A stretch of 64,000 nucleotides of DNA from Tolumonas sp008015085 (GTDB taxonomy: Bacteria; Pseudomonadota; Gammaproteobacteria; Enterobacterales; Aeromonadaceae): NCBI GenBank assembly GCA_029265125.1, contig JAJUJX010000014.1, positions 1-64,000 of the forward strand, given 5' to 3'. This document shows, piece after piece, positions 25,427-35,056 of this stretch; the stretch's first letter is position 1; the number at the start of each line of letters is the position of its first letter. The notes under the pieces were generated by a model. That model was not told where the DNA came from. It saw nothing but the letters and a program-made list of their open reading frames with translations, and searched no databases. The translations under genes were made by a program, and so were the position numbers.

Positions 25427-27658
25427 ATGGTTGCAGTTCGTGATACTCACCTGAAAGCAGGTTTTGACTTACATGACTGGATGACAACGGTGGATCTGCC
25501 AGAAACAGATAAGACCACGTTATTGTCGGTTTTTGAGTATTGTCAGCACCGCATTGAGGATCAAAGCGAACAGCAACGTTTGTCGAAACGCAGTGCGGAA
25601 ATGATCGGAATTCTGCTGACGCTGCACATGGATATGGATACGCTGAAATCGGCGGTGTTATTTCCGCTGATTGAACCCGGCTATCTGACGGTTGAGCAGA
25701 CAAAAGCCGATTTCAGTGAAGGGATCGGCTTGTTGTTGCAGGGGGTTATCGATATTGATGCGATCCGCTTTCTGCAACATCTCAGCAATGCCAGCGTTTC
25801 TGATTCGCAGGTTGATAATGTCCGCCGTATGCTGCTGGCGATGGTCGAAGATGTACGAGCCGTCGTCATTAAGCTGGCTGAACGTATCGCGTGTCTGCGT
25901 GAAGTTAAAAATGCGACCGAAGAAACGCGCGTGCTGGTGGCCAAAGAGATCTCCAATATCTATGCACCACTGGCTAATCGACTCGGGATTGGTCAGCTGA
26001 AATGGGAGCTGGAAGATCTCTCATTCCGTTATCTGCATCCGGATACTTACAAACAGATCGCTAAATTGCTGGATGAAAAACGGCTCGATCGTGAACGTTA
26101 CATCCAGAAGTTTGTTGCTGATACGAAAGCCGCACTGCACGATGCCGGTATTGATGCCGAAGTGTATGGCCGCCCGAAACATATCTACAGCATCTGGCGC
26201 AAGATGCAGAAAAAGAACCTGAACTTCTCCGATCTGTATGATGTTCGTGCCGTCCGCGTGGTCACGAAACGTCTGCAAGATTGCTACGCAGCACTGGGGA
26301 TCATTCATACTCACTGGCATCATATTCCGCGTGAGTTTGACGACTATGTGGCCAACCCAAAACCGAATGGGTATCAGTCGATCCATACTGTGGTGCTTGG
26401 GCCGGAAGGGAAAACAGTCGAAATCCAGATCCGTACCGAGCAGATGCATCAGGAATCGGAACTGGGTGTTGCTGCGCACTGGAAATATAAAGAAGGCATG
26501 CAGGTTGGTAAAAACGCAGCCTATGAAGAGCGTATTGCCTGGCTGCGTAAACTGCTGGCCTGGCAGGAAGACATGGTGGAATCCGGTTCGCTGGTGGATG
26601 AACTTCGTACCCAGGTGTTTGAAGATCGTGTCTATGTCTTTACGCCAAAAGGTGATGTGGTTGATCTGCCTGCTGGCGCGACGCCACTCGATTTTGCCTA
26701 TCAGGTGCACAGCATGATTGGTCATCGCTGCATCGGTGCTAAGGTCGATGGTCGCATTGTGCCGTTTACCTATCAGTTGCAGACCGGCGATCAGATTGAA
26801 GTGATCACGCAGAAAGAACCAAACCCAAGTCGTGACTGGATGAATCCGAATCTGGGCTTCCTGCGAACCAGTCGTGGACGGGCGAAGGTTGCTGCCTGGT
26901 TCCGTAAACTGGATCGGGACAAGAACATTCTGGCCGGGCGGGAACTGTTAGATAAAGAGGTGGAGCGTCATGGTTTCCACCTGTCCCGTGATGAGCTGGC
27001 GGCGATAGTTAAAGAATTTTATACCCGTCTGAGCTTGATGGAGTTTGATGATCTGCTGGCCGGGCTGGGTTCGGGGGAAGTGCGCATCAACCAGCTCATG
27101 AACTTCCTTGAGCAGAAGCTGAATAAACCGACTGCTGAAGAAGAAGATCGCCGTTTGCTGGAGCAGCTGGAAAATAAAACCCAGCACCGGATGAAAAATG
27201 TCAAACCGGGCAAAGGGCATATCGTGGTGCAGGGCGTTGGTAACCTGATGACGCATGTTGCGCGTTGCTGCCAGCCGATCCCCGGTGACAGCATCACGGG
27301 TTTTATTACCCAAGGGCGGGGGATCTCCATTCACCGTGAAGATTGTGAGCAGTTTAAAGAGCTAAGCCGCCGCAATCCGGAACGTGTGATTGACGCCGTC
27401 TGGGGTGAAAATTATTCCGGTGGCTATGCGCTGACGGTACGTATTACCGCCAATGATCGCTCGGGGTTACTGCGTGATATCACCACCATCATTGCTAACG
27501 AAAAAATCAATGTGCTGGGGATGCGCAGCCGTTCCAATGTGAAACAGCAAACAGCTGATATCGATATTGATATGGAAATTTATAATATCGAAACACTGAA
27601 TCGCATGCTGGCGAAAATTAACCAGATGAACGATGTTGTCAGCGCAAAACGTCTGTAA
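25427..27658 (+). CDS. relA: GTP pyrophosphokinase (stringent response)
   Basis: The ribosome-associated enzyme that makes (p)ppGpp from ATP and GTP/GDP when uncharged tRNA accumulates. 743 residues (E. coli 744). The N-terminal HD-like domain (~30-180) lacks the His-Asp catalytic pair, as in monofunctional RelA. The synthetase domain has RPKHIYSIWRKMQKKNL and FSDLYDVRAVRVV. TGS (~405-465), helical, zinc-finger (HVARCCQPIPGD) and ACT (~670-743) domains follow. The order rlmD-relA-mazG matches E. coli. Hydrolysis would need a separate SpoT, not in this window. Confidence 0.97.
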   Translation: MVAVRDTHLKAGFDLHDWMTTVDLPETDKTTLLSVFEYCQHRIEDQSEQQRLSKRSAEMIGILLTLHMDMDTLKSAVLFPLIEPGYLTVEQTKADFSEGIGLLLQGVIDIDAIRFLQHLSNASVSDSQVDNVRRMLLAMVEDVRAVVIKLAERIACLREVKNATEETRVLVAKEISNIYAPLANRLGIGQLKWELEDLSFRYLHPDTYKQIAKLLDEKRLDRERYIQKFVADTKAALHDAGIDAEVYGRPKHIYSIWRKMQKKNLNFSDLYDVRAVRVVTKRLQDCYAALGIIHTHWHHIPREFDDYVANPKPNGYQSIHTVVLGPEGKTVEIQIRTEQMHQESELGVAAHWKYKEGMQVGKNAAYEERIAWLRKLLAWQEDMVESGSLVDELRTQVFEDRVYVFTPKGDVVDLPAGATPLDFAYQVHSMIGHRCIGAKVDGRIVPFTYQLQTGDQIEVITQKEPNPSRDWMNPNLGFLRTSRGRAKVAAWFRKLDRDKNILAGRELLDKEVERHGFHLSRDELAAIVKEFYTRLSLMEFDDLLAGLGSGEVRINQLMNFLEQKLNKPTAEEEDRRLLEQLENKTQHRMKNVKPGKGHIVVQGVGNLMTHVARCCQPIPGDSITGFITQGRGISIHREDCEQFKELSRRNPERVIDAVWGENYSGGYALTVRITANDRSGLLRDITTIIANEKINVLGMRSRSNVKQQTADIDIDMEIYNIETLNRMLAKINQMNDVVSAKRL

Positions 27659-27673
27659 TCAATGATTATCAGT

Positions 27674-27710
27674 GCCGTCGTTCTCACAGGACGGCGGCTT
27701 TTCTTTTTCT
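27674..27710 (+). terminator. relA terminator or attenuator
   Basis: GCCGTC pairs with GACGGC around a 10-nt loop, followed by GGCTTTTCTTTTT, between relA and mazG. Confidence 0.65.
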
Positions 27711-27722
27711 GCAGAGGTACTC

Positions 27723-28520
27723 ATGTCACCAACATACTCCATGCAAGATCTGCTGGCACTGATGCAACAGCTACGCGATCCGGAAACGGGTTGTCCTTGG
27801 GATAAAAAGCAAACTCTGCACAGCCTGACCGCTTATACCATTGAAGAAGCTTATGAAGTGGTGGATAGCATTGAGCAAAACGATCTTGCTGGCTTACAGT
27901 CAGAACTGGGTGATTTGCTGTTCCAGGTGGTGTTCTACTCGCAGATTGCAGAAGAGCAGGGGCTGTTTAATTTTCAGGATGTCGTGAATACCATCGGTGA
28001 AAAGCTGGTGCGACGTCATCCGCATGTCTTTGCCGGTAAAGATTTTGCTGATGCGGCAGCGGTGAGTGCCAACTGGGAAGCGGAAAAAGCCAAAGAGCGT
28101 CAGGAAAAAGATGCAGCCGCGACCAGTGTGCTTGATGATATTCCACAAAGCTTACCTGCACTGATGCGTGCGAATAAAATCCAGAAACGTTGCGCCACCG
28201 TAGGATTTGATTGGCATGAACTGCCGCCAGTGATTGAAAAAATTCATGAAGAGCTGGATGAAGTCATGGCGGAGGTCAATCAGGCGGATGTTAATAAAAA
28301 AGCGCTTGGTGAAGAGCTGGGCGATCTTTTATTTGCTAATGTTAATCTGGTTCGCCATTTAGGCTTTGATCCGGAAAAAACATTACGTGCCGGCAACCAT
28401 AAATTTGAACGACGGTTCCGTGCTTTGGAAAAACAGGTTCAGGCGCAGGGAAAGTCAGTGAAAACCTGTTCATTGGATGAATTAGAGTCCATATGGCAGC
28501 AAGTGAAACAAGTGGAGTGA
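27723..28520 (+). CDS. mazG: Nucleoside triphosphate pyrophosphohydrolase MazG
   Basis: Hydrolyses NTPs to NMP and PPi and in E. coli can lower ppGpp, consistent with the linkage to relA. 265 residues (E. coli 263) in two MazG domains. The first holds GCPWDKKQTLHSL and EEAYEVVDSI...ELGDLLFQ (the ExxE-ExxD metal site). The second carries VGFDWHELPPVIEKIHEELDE and EELGDLLFANVNLVRH. ATG 27723 follows AGAGGT; the frame is open further upstream, but that part overlaps the terminator. Confidence 0.95.
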   Translation: MSPTYSMQDLLALMQQLRDPETGCPWDKKQTLHSLTAYTIEEAYEVVDSIEQNDLAGLQSELGDLLFQVVFYSQIAEEQGLFNFQDVVNTIGEKLVRRHPHVFAGKDFADAAAVSANWEAEKAKERQEKDAAATSVLDDIPQSLPALMRANKIQKRCATVGFDWHELPPVIEKIHEELDEVMAEVNQADVNKKALGEELGDLLFANVNLVRHLGFDPEKTLRAGNHKFERRFRALEKQVQAQGKSVKTCSLDELESIWQQVKQVE

Positions 28521-28572
28521 AGTTGATACAACGCAATACCGGTCGCCGCAAAAATGAGTATCTTGTTGGCCG

Positions 28573-28601
28573 TTGTTAGGCGCCGGTGGTTGCGGTATAA
28601 T
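28573..28601 (+). promoter_or_regulatory. Sigma-70 promoter for pyrG
   Basis: TTGTTA and a consensus TATAAT are 17 bp apart. The -10 ends 63 nt before the pyrG ATG. The untranslated leader begins near 28608. Confidence 0.65.
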
Positions 28602-28664
28602 TTTATCCCGTCTGTTTCTCCGGCACGCATTCAGCGTGATTCCTAAAACTTCTTCAGGTTCAGC

Positions 28665-30302
28665 ATGACGACTAAATATATTTTCGTGACAGGCGGGGTG
28701 GTTTCATCCTTGGGTAAAGGTATTGCAGCAGCATCTTTGGCTGCAGTCCTGGAAGCGCGTGGTTTAAAAGTAACCATGCTGAAACTCGATCCGTACATCA
28801 ACGTTGATCCGGGCACCATGAGCCCAATTCAGCATGGTGAAGTATTTGTCACGGAAGATGGCGCAGAAACCGATCTGGATTTAGGTCATTACGAGCGTTT
28901 TATCCGCACTAAGATGTCCCGTCGCAACAACTTTACTACCGGTCGCGTCTATTCTGACGTGCTGCGTAAAGAGCGTCGTGGTGACTATCTGGGTGCAACC
29001 ATTCAGGTTATTCCGCACATCACTAACGCGATTAAAGAGCGAGTGATTGCCGGTGCTGAAGGTCATGATGTTGCTATCGTCGAGGTCGGCGGTACTGTAG
29101 GCGACATCGAATCATTACCGTTCCTGGAAGCTATCCGTCAGTTAGCAGTTGATATCGGCCGTAATAACGCGCTGTTCATGCATCTGACACTGGTGCCTTA
29201 TCTGGCCGCTTCCGGTGAAGTGAAAACTAAGCCGACTCAGCACTCAGTAAAAGAACTGCTGTCTATCGGCATCCAGCCAGACATCCTGATCTGTCGTTCT
29301 GATCGTGCTATTCCTGCGAACGAACGAGCTAAGATTGCTCTGTTCTGTAACGTACCGGAACGTGCCGTTGTTTCTCTGAAAGACGTTGATTCCATTTATA
29401 AAATCCCGGCGCTGTTGAAATCACAGGGTCTGGATCAGCTGGTAGTTGACCGTTTCGCTCTGCAATGTGGTGAAGCTAATCTGTCAGAATGGGAACAGGT
29501 TATTTATCAGGAAGCCAATCCAACCGGTGAAGTGACTATCGGTATGGTGGGTAAATATGTTTCTCTGCCAGATGCATACAAATCCGTCAATGAAGCATTG
29601 AAACACGGTGGCCTGAAAAACCGTCTGAGCGTCAACATCAAATACATCGATTCACAGGATCTGGAAACCAAAGGTCTGGAAGTACTGGAAGGCTTAGACG
29701 CAATTCTGGTGCCTGGTGGTTTCGGTGAGCGTGGTGTTGAAGGTAAAATTCTCGCGGCACAATATGCCCGTGAAAACAAAATTCCATATCTGGGTATCTG
29801 CCTGGGTATGCAGGTGGCACTGATCGAGTACGCACGCCATGTTGCCGGTATGGAAGGTGCTCATTCAACCGAATTCAAGCGTGACACTGCTTATCCTGTT
29901 GTTGGTTTGATCACTGAGTGGATTGACGAAGAAGGTAAAGTAGAAGTTCGTAGCGAAGGCTCGGATCTGGGCGGTACTATGCGTCTGGGTTCACAGCTAT
30001 GCCATCTGGCAGATGGTTCAAAAGTTCGTGCTTTATACGGCAGCGACACTATTCAGGAGCGTCATCGCCATCGCTATGAAGTGAACAATACCCTGTTGCC
30101 AAAAATTGAAGCTGCAGGTCTGAAAATTACTGGTTTGTCAGCAGATAAAAAACTGGTGGAAATCATCGAAAATCCGGATCACCCATGGTTTGTAGCTGTA
30201 CAGTTCCACCCGGAATTTACATCTACTCCACGTGACGGGCATCCTCTGTTTGAAGGCTTTATTAAAGCTGCAGGGGAGTACATGAAGAGACACCTAAACT
30301 AA
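28665..30302 (+). CDS. pyrG: CTP synthase
   Basis: Converts UTP to CTP with glutamine and ATP, the last step of pyrimidine nucleotide synthesis. 545 residues, as in E. coli. The synthetase domain starts with FVTGGVVSSLGKGIAAASLA (P-loop) and includes the SPIQHGEVFVTEDGAETDLD block. The glutaminase domain (~290-545) has the nucleophile Cys in LGICLGMQVA and His/Glu in VQFHPEFTSTP. It sits 5' of eno as in E. coli. Confidence 0.98.
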   Translation: MTTKYIFVTGGVVSSLGKGIAAASLAAVLEARGLKVTMLKLDPYINVDPGTMSPIQHGEVFVTEDGAETDLDLGHYERFIRTKMSRRNNFTTGRVYSDVLRKERRGDYLGATIQVIPHITNAIKERVIAGAEGHDVAIVEVGGTVGDIESLPFLEAIRQLAVDIGRNNALFMHLTLVPYLAASGEVKTKPTQHSVKELLSIGIQPDILICRSDRAIPANERAKIALFCNVPERAVVSLKDVDSIYKIPALLKSQGLDQLVVDRFALQCGEANLSEWEQVIYQEANPTGEVTIGMVGKYVSLPDAYKSVNEALKHGGLKNRLSVNIKYIDSQDLETKGLEVLEGLDAILVPGGFGERGVEGKILAAQYARENKIPYLGICLGMQVALIEYARHVAGMEGAHSTEFKRDTAYPVVGLITEWIDEEGKVEVRSEGSDLGGTMRLGSQLCHLADGSKVRALYGSDTIQERHRHRYEVNNTLLPKIEAAGLKITGLSADKKLVEIIENPDHPWFVAVQFHPEFTSTPRDGHPLFEGFIKAAGEYMKRHLN

Positions 30303-30313
30303 TCGACAAAATC

Positions 30314-30344
30314 TGTGGTTGTGGCATATATTGCCGCAACTACA
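30314..30344 (+). terminator. Hairpin between pyrG and eno
   Basis: TGTGGTTGTGGC can pair with GCCGCAACTACA (12 bp with two G-U pairs) around a 7-nt loop, followed by ATTTATAACTTTGTTT. It is probably a weak terminator or processing site, so eno may have read-through and its own promoter. Confidence 0.5.
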
Positions 30345-30395
30345 ATTTATAACTTTGTTTGTAGTTCATATATCTAAATAACGAGGATTGACAAT

Positions 30396-31697
30396 ATGGC
30401 TAAAATCGTCAAAGTGATCGGTCGTGAAATCATCGACTCACGCGGCAACCCAACTGTAGAAGCTGAAGTACACCTGGAAGGTGGTTTCGTTGGTATGGCT
30501 GCTGCTCCGTCTGGTGCATCTACCGGCTCTCGCGAAGCACTGGAACTGCGTGACGGTGACAAAGCTCGTTTCCTGGGTAAAGGCGTTCTGAAAGCTGTTG
30601 CTAACATCAACGACGTGATCGCTCCTGCTCTGGTTGGCAAAGATGCTACCGCTCAGGCTGCTGTTGACCAGATCATGCTGGATCTGGACGCTACTGAAAA
30701 CAAAACCAACCTGGGTGCTAACGCAATCCTGGCTGTTTCTCTGGCAAACGCTAAAGCAGCTGCTGCTTCTAAAGGCATGCCACTGTACGCATGGATCGCT
30801 GAACTGAACGGCACTCCAGGCGTTTACTCTATGCCTCTGCCTATGATGAACATCATCAACGGTGGTGAGCACGCTGACAACAACGTTGACATCCAAGAAT
30901 TCATGATTCAACCAGTTGGCGCGAAAACTATCAAAGAAGCTCTGCGTATCGGCGCTGAAGTATTCCACAACCTGGCTAAAGTTCTGAAAGCTAAAGGCCT
31001 GAGCACTGCAGTAGGTGACGAAGGTGGTTTCGCTCCTAACCTGGAATCTAACGCTGCTGCACTGGCTGCAATCAAAGAAGCGGTAGAAAAAGCTGGCTAC
31101 GTTCTGGGTAAAGACGTAACTCTGGCTATGGACTGTGCTTCTTCTGAGTTCTACAACAAAGAAACTGGTAACTACGAACTGAAAGGCGAAGGCAAAACCT
31201 TCACCAAAGAACAGTTCTCTGATTACCTGTTCGATCTGACTGAACAGTACCCAATCGTTTCTATTGAAGACGGTCAGGATGAATCTGACTGGGCTGGCTG
31301 GGATTACCAGACCAAGAAACTGGGTGGCAAAATCCAGCTGGTTGGTGACGACCTGTTCGTAACTAACACCAAGATCCTGGCTCGTGGTATCAAAGAAGGT
31401 ATCGCTAACTCCATCCTGATCAAATTCAACCAGATCGGTTCTCTGACCGAAACACTGGCTGCGATCAAAATGGCTAAAGATGCTGGTTACACTGCAGTTA
31501 TCTCTCACCGTTCAGGTGAAACTGAAGACGCTACCATCGCTGACCTGGCTGTTGGTACCGCTGCTGGCCAGATCAAAACTGGTTCTATGAGCCGTTCTGA
31601 CCGTGTTGCTAAATACAACCAACTGATCCGTATCGAAGAAGCTCTGGGTGCCAAAGCTCCTTTCAACGGTCTGAAAGAAGTTAAAGGTCAGGCTTAA
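30396..31697 (+). CDS. eno: Enolase
   Basis: Interconverts 2-phosphoglycerate and phosphoenolpyruvate in glycolysis, and in E. coli is also a degradosome subunit. 433 residues. SRGNPTVEAEVHLEGG at the start, the GEHADNNVDIQEFMIQP loop, metal-ligand segments (ALAMDCASSEF-type, SIEDGQDESDW, LVGDDLFVTN) and signature ILIKFNQIGSLTETLAAI are all present. Codon choice is extremely biased (GCT, GTT, CTG, GGT, AAC), a sign of very high expression. That bias also creates long antisense open frames that are not genes. Confidence 0.98.
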   Translation: MAKIVKVIGREIIDSRGNPTVEAEVHLEGGFVGMAAAPSGASTGSREALELRDGDKARFLGKGVLKAVANINDVIAPALVGKDATAQAAVDQIMLDLDATENKTNLGANAILAVSLANAKAAAASKGMPLYAWIAELNGTPGVYSMPLPMMNIINGGEHADNNVDIQEFMIQPVGAKTIKEALRIGAEVFHNLAKVLKAKGLSTAVGDEGGFAPNLESNAAALAAIKEAVEKAGYVLGKDVTLAMDCASSEFYNKETGNYELKGEGKTFTKEQFSDYLFDLTEQYPIVSIEDGQDESDWAGWDYQTKKLGGKIQLVGDDLFVTNTKILARGIKEGIANSILIKFNQIGSLTETLAAIKMAKDAGYTAVISHRSGETEDATIADLAVGTAAGQIKTGSMSRSDRVAKYNQLIRIEEALGAKAPFNGLKEVKGQA

Positions 31698-31722
31698 TTT
31701 TTAGCCTCTCTTTTTCTATCTC

Positions 31723-31754
31723 AAAGCCCCGCTCTATGCGGGGCTTTCTTTTAT
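31723..31754 (+). terminator. eno terminator
   Basis: AAAGCCCCGC pairs with GCGGGGCTTT around a 5-nt loop, followed by CTTTTAT. Confidence 0.9.
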
Positions 31755-31793
31755 ATACCAATATGGGAAACTATGTCTCCAGGAGGAGACACT

Positions 31794-32111
31794 ATGCGCC
31801 TGTTTACCCTTATCCTGATGGTTGTTCTGGCGTTGATGCAACGTCAGCTCTGGTTCGGGAAAAACGGACTCGTTGAGTATCGACAAGTCTCAGAAAATTT
31901 ATTACGCCAGCAAGCCGATAACCAAAAACTGCAAGAACGTAATATGCTTCTTAAAGAGGATATTGAAGATCTGAAAAGTGGTTTGGAAGCCATCGAAGAG
32001 CTGGCCCGGAATGATCTTGGCTTTATCAAACCGGGTGAAACGTTTTACCGTGTATTGCCGCGAGATACTGCCGGTCAAAACAAACAAAGTTCACTACCGA
32101 AGAGTGATTAA
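31794..32111 (+). CDS. ftsB: Cell division protein FtsB
   Basis: A 105-residue bitopic divisome protein. Residues ~3-20 are the transmembrane helix; ~30-70 form a leucine-zipper-like periplasmic coiled coil (NLLRQQADNQKLQERN), then an IEELARNDLGFIKPGE segment conserved in FtsB. It complexes with FtsL and FtsQ to trigger septal peptidoglycan synthesis. The ATG at 31794 follows AGGAGG; an in-frame ATG at 31773 overlaps that site and is less likely. It starts the ftsB-ispD-ispF-truD-surE-pcm cluster. Confidence 0.94.
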   Translation: MRLFTLILMVVLALMQRQLWFGKNGLVEYRQVSENLLRQQADNQKLQERNMLLKEDIEDLKSGLEAIEELARNDLGFIKPGETFYRVLPRDTAGQNKQSSLPKSD

Positions 32112-32114
32112 GTC

Positions 32115-32798
32115 ATGAAGACATTTACCGCTGTCGTACCCGCTGCAGGCCGTGGAAGCCGGATGCATGCAAATAAACCAAAACAGTACCTGACCGTAGG
32201 GGATAAAACCATTATCGAGCATACGCTGAGTCGTTTGCTGGATCATCCCCAAATTGAAAAGGTGGTGGTGGTTATTTCAGAAGATGATCATTATTTTGCT
32301 GCACTACCGATCGCCAGTCATTCCAAAATTGAAGTCACCATTGGCGGGCCTGAACGGGCGATATCGGTACTGAATGGATTGTCGTGTGTTGAGACTGACT
32401 GGGTTCTGGTCCACGATGCGGCCAGACCCTGCATTACCCAATCTGACCTGGATGCTCTGCTCTCAGTGGCAGATGCTGGTGATGACGGAGCTATTCTGGC
32501 GATGCCGGTTAAAGACACCATGAAACGTGCAGATGCACAGCAGCGGATACAGGCAACGGTAGAACGTGGTCACTTATGGCATGCTATGACGCCTCAGATG
32601 TTCCCTACTCAGCAGCTGGCTGATGCTATCGATGCCGGTTTAGCTCAATCGATTGTTTTGACCGATGAAGCCTCTGCGATGGAGCTTGCGGGCTTTAACC
32701 CACGATTAGTTGCCGGACGCGCTGATAATATCAAAGTGACACAACCTGAAGATTTGGCTTTAGCTGCATTTATTCTGCAGCAGCAGGAGAAAGCATGA
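32115..32798 (+). CDS. ispD: MEP cytidylyltransferase
   Basis: Joins CTP and 2-C-methyl-D-erythritol 4-phosphate in the non-mevalonate isoprenoid pathway. 227 residues. The N-terminal nucleotide-binding loop is PAAGRGSRMHANKPKQYL. VHDAARPCI and AMPVKDTMK contain catalytic and substrate-binding residues, and TDEASAMELAG is also typical. It is 3 nt after ftsB and overlaps ispF by 4 nt. Confidence 0.96.
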   Translation: MKTFTAVVPAAGRGSRMHANKPKQYLTVGDKTIIEHTLSRLLDHPQIEKVVVVISEDDHYFAALPIASHSKIEVTIGGPERAISVLNGLSCVETDWVLVHDAARPCITQSDLDALLSVADAGDDGAILAMPVKDTMKRADAQQRIQATVERGHLWHAMTPQMFPTQQLADAIDAGLAQSIVLTDEASAMELAGFNPRLVAGRADNIKVTQPEDLALAAFILQQQEKA

Positions 32799-33277
32799 TT
32801 CGTATCGGTCATGGATTTGATGTGCACCGTTTTGGTGGAGAAGGCCCCTGTACATTAGGTGGAGTCAAAGTACCTTATGAACAGGGGTTGATAGCGCATT
32901 CCGATGGTGACGTGGTACTGCATGCGGTTGCTGATGCGCTCTTGGGGGCGATTGCTGCCGGTGATATCGGACGTCATTTCCCGGACACGGATCCCCAATT
33001 TAAAGGGGTTGATAGCCGTATCTTGTTGCGGGATGTGTTTGCCCGTGTAAAACAACAGGGTTTCAAACTGGGTAATCTGGATGTCACCATTCTGGCTCAG
33101 GCTCCTAAAATGGCTCCGCATATCCCGGCAATGTGCATTAACCTTGCGGATGATCTTGAAGGCCAGCTGTCGCAGGTTAACGTAAAGGCTACAACGACAG
33201 AAAAACTGGGATTTACTGGACGTAAAGAAGGCATTGCTGTCGAAGCAGTGGTATTACTGGTTAGTACCGATGAGTAA
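32795..33277 (+). CDS. ispF: MEcPP synthase
   Basis: Makes 2-C-methyl-D-erythritol 2,4-cyclodiphosphate with release of CMP, two steps after IspD. 160 residues, trimeric. The zinc ligands lie in IGHGFDVHRFG and in IAHSDGDVVLHAVADALLGA. The C-terminal TTTEKLGFTGRKEGIA is the family signature. Start overlaps the ispD stop (ATGA). Confidence 0.97.
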   Translation: MIRIGHGFDVHRFGGEGPCTLGGVKVPYEQGLIAHSDGDVVLHAVADALLGAIAAGDIGRHFPDTDPQFKGVDSRILLRDVFARVKQQGFKLGNLDVTILAQAPKMAPHIPAMCINLADDLEGQLSQVNVKATTTEKLGFTGRKEGIAVEAVVLLVSTDE

Positions 33278-34331
33278 AGAGTTTCAACTGGATTGGCCAT
33301 ACCGTTTTGGTAAACCGGAACAGACGGCATTACTCAAAGCTGAACCGGCTGATTTTAAGGTGATTGAAGATCTGGGGTTCACTCCAAGTGGTGTCGGTGA
33401 ACACTTATATGTCCGGATCCGAAAAACAGGTGAGAACACAGCCTGGGTGGCTAAAATGCTGGCTGAACATACCGGATTACCACTGGCTGCCGTCAGCTGG
33501 GCCGGATTGAAAGATCGGCATGCTGTTACTGAGCAATGGTTTGGTTTGCATTTACCTGGTAAGCCAGACCCGGATCTTCGCTCGTTACAATCTGATTCTA
33601 TTGAAGTTTTGCAGACGGCACGGCATGATAAAAAGCTGCGTCCTGGTATGTTGCGTGGTAACTTCTTTTGTTTGCGGTTGCGTGAAATCGGTCAAAGCCG
33701 CGAGCTGGATATGCGATTACAGCAGATCTCTGAACTAGGCGTTCCTAATTATTTTGGTCCGCAACGCTTTGGTCATAACGGGAATAACCTGCTGGCTGCA
33801 GAGCGGATGTTTGGAGGTCGTCGTATTCATGACCGGCAAAAACGGGCCATCTATTTATCAGCAGCCCGCAGTTATCTTTTCAATCAGGTCATCGCGGCAA
33901 GGGTAAGAGATAATTGCCTGAACGAGCCTATGCCGGGGGATTGTTTACTGTTCAGCCAGATGGATGGTCATCTGGTTTTTGATAAAAACACCGATAAAAA
34001 TGCTATCTTCCAAAGAATGTTATTCGGTGAATTGGTGACAAGTGCACCCTTGTGGGGGCGTGGTGAAGAGCTTCCGCAGGGTAAAGCGTTAGCGTGGGAA
34101 TCCGCAGTATTGGCAGAGCATGCAGACTGGCTGAAAGAATTGGAGCAAGCCGGGATGCAGATGGAGCGGCGCCGCGCTGTGTTGCGTACCAATGATCTAC
34201 GCTGGCGTTGGCTGGATAATGCGCTTGAACTCCATTTTTCATTATCAGCGGGTAGCTATGCTACTAGCCTGATTCGCGAATTAGTTACGACAAGAGAAAA
34301 CGGTTACGATGAAGATTCTGGTCAGCAATGA
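33270..34331 (+). CDS. truD: tRNA pseudouridine(13) synthase
   Basis: Isomerises U13 of tRNA-Glu. 353 residues (E. coli 349). The catalytic aspartate is in SWAGLKDRHAVTEQWF, the TruD signature. NYFGPQRFGHNGNN is a second conserved block. The ATG at 33270 overlaps the ispF end by 8 nt; the frame also stays open upstream inside ispF. The 3' end overlaps surE by 23 nt. Confidence 0.95.
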   Translation: MSKEFQLDWPYRFGKPEQTALLKAEPADFKVIEDLGFTPSGVGEHLYVRIRKTGENTAWVAKMLAEHTGLPLAAVSWAGLKDRHAVTEQWFGLHLPGKPDPDLRSLQSDSIEVLQTARHDKKLRPGMLRGNFFCLRLREIGQSRELDMRLQQISELGVPNYFGPQRFGHNGNNLLAAERMFGGRRIHDRQKRAIYLSAARSYLFNQVIAARVRDNCLNEPMPGDCLLFSQMDGHLVFDKNTDKNAIFQRMLFGELVTSAPLWGRGEELPQGKALAWESAVLAEHADWLKELEQAGMQMERRRAVLRTNDLRWRWLDNALELHFSLSAGSYATSLIRELVTTRENGYDEDSGQQ

Positions 34332-35055
34332 TGATGGTGTAAATGCACATGGATTGCACTGTCTGAGTGAAGCATTATGTTCATTAGGCGATGTCATTGT
34401 GGTTGCTCCGGATCGAAATCGCAGTGGTGCCAGTAATTCATTAACACTGGAAAATCCAATCCGGGTTGAAACACTTGAGAATGGAAAACGCTATTCAGTA
34501 AAAGGTACACCGACTGATTGTGTACATTTCGCTGTGAATAAATTGCTGGATCCGTGGCCGGATATCGTTGTTTCCGGTATTAATCATGGCGCCAATCTTG
34601 GTGATGATGTGATTTATTCTGGCACAGTTGCTGCTGCGACAGAAGGTCGTCACATGGGCTTGCCGGCTGTGGCTGTTTCACTGGTAGGTGAAACCCATTT
34701 TGCTTCGGCTGCTCATTATGCCTGCTTGCTGGTATCCCGCCTGCGTACCCATCCATTGCCTTCGGATCAAATCCTGAATGTCAATGTACCGGATTTACCT
34801 CTGGAGCAAATTAAAGGTATTAAAATTACCCGGTTGGGTAATCGCCACCGAGGTGAAAAGATGATCGTTATGCAGGATCCTCGTGGTAAACCGGTGTACT
34901 GGATTGGCCCACCTGGTGAAAAACAGGATGCCGGGGAGGGAACCGACTTTCATGCAATCGAACACGGGTATGTGTCAATTACTCCGTTACAGGTAGATAT
35001 GACAGCCTATGACAGTGTTTCGGGATTAACCGCCTGGATTGAGGAGTTTAAGTAG
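34309..35055 (+). CDS. surE: 5'/3'-nucleotidase SurE
   Basis: A metal-dependent phosphatase of nucleoside monophosphates and short polyphosphates, linked to stationary-phase survival. 248 residues. The metal site is in LVSNDDGVNAHGL. NHGANLGDDVIYSGTVAAA and GLPAVAVSL are conserved. It overlaps truD by 23 nt and is followed by pcm, as in E. coli. Confidence 0.97.
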   Translation: MKILVSNDDGVNAHGLHCLSEALCSLGDVIVVAPDRNRSGASNSLTLENPIRVETLENGKRYSVKGTPTDCVHFAVNKLLDPWPDIVVSGINHGANLGDDVIYSGTVAAATEGRHMGLPAVAVSLVGETHFASAAHYACLLVSRLRTHPLPSDQILNVNVPDLPLEQIKGIKITRLGNRHRGEKMIVMQDPRGKPVYWIGPPGEKQDAGEGTDFHAIEHGYVSITPLQVDMTAYDSVSGLTAWIEEFK

Positions 35056-35056
35056 C

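Noticed and set aside
26021..26725. A 234-codon minus-strand open frame antisense to relA
   Set aside because: It is covered by the RelA synthetase region and has no recognisable protein features.
30438..31508. A 356-codon minus-strand open frame antisense to eno
   Set aside because: It is explained by the extreme codon bias of eno, which removes stop codons on the opposite strand. Its translation is Ser/Phe/Val/Gln-rich with no recognisable domain, and eno itself is unambiguous.
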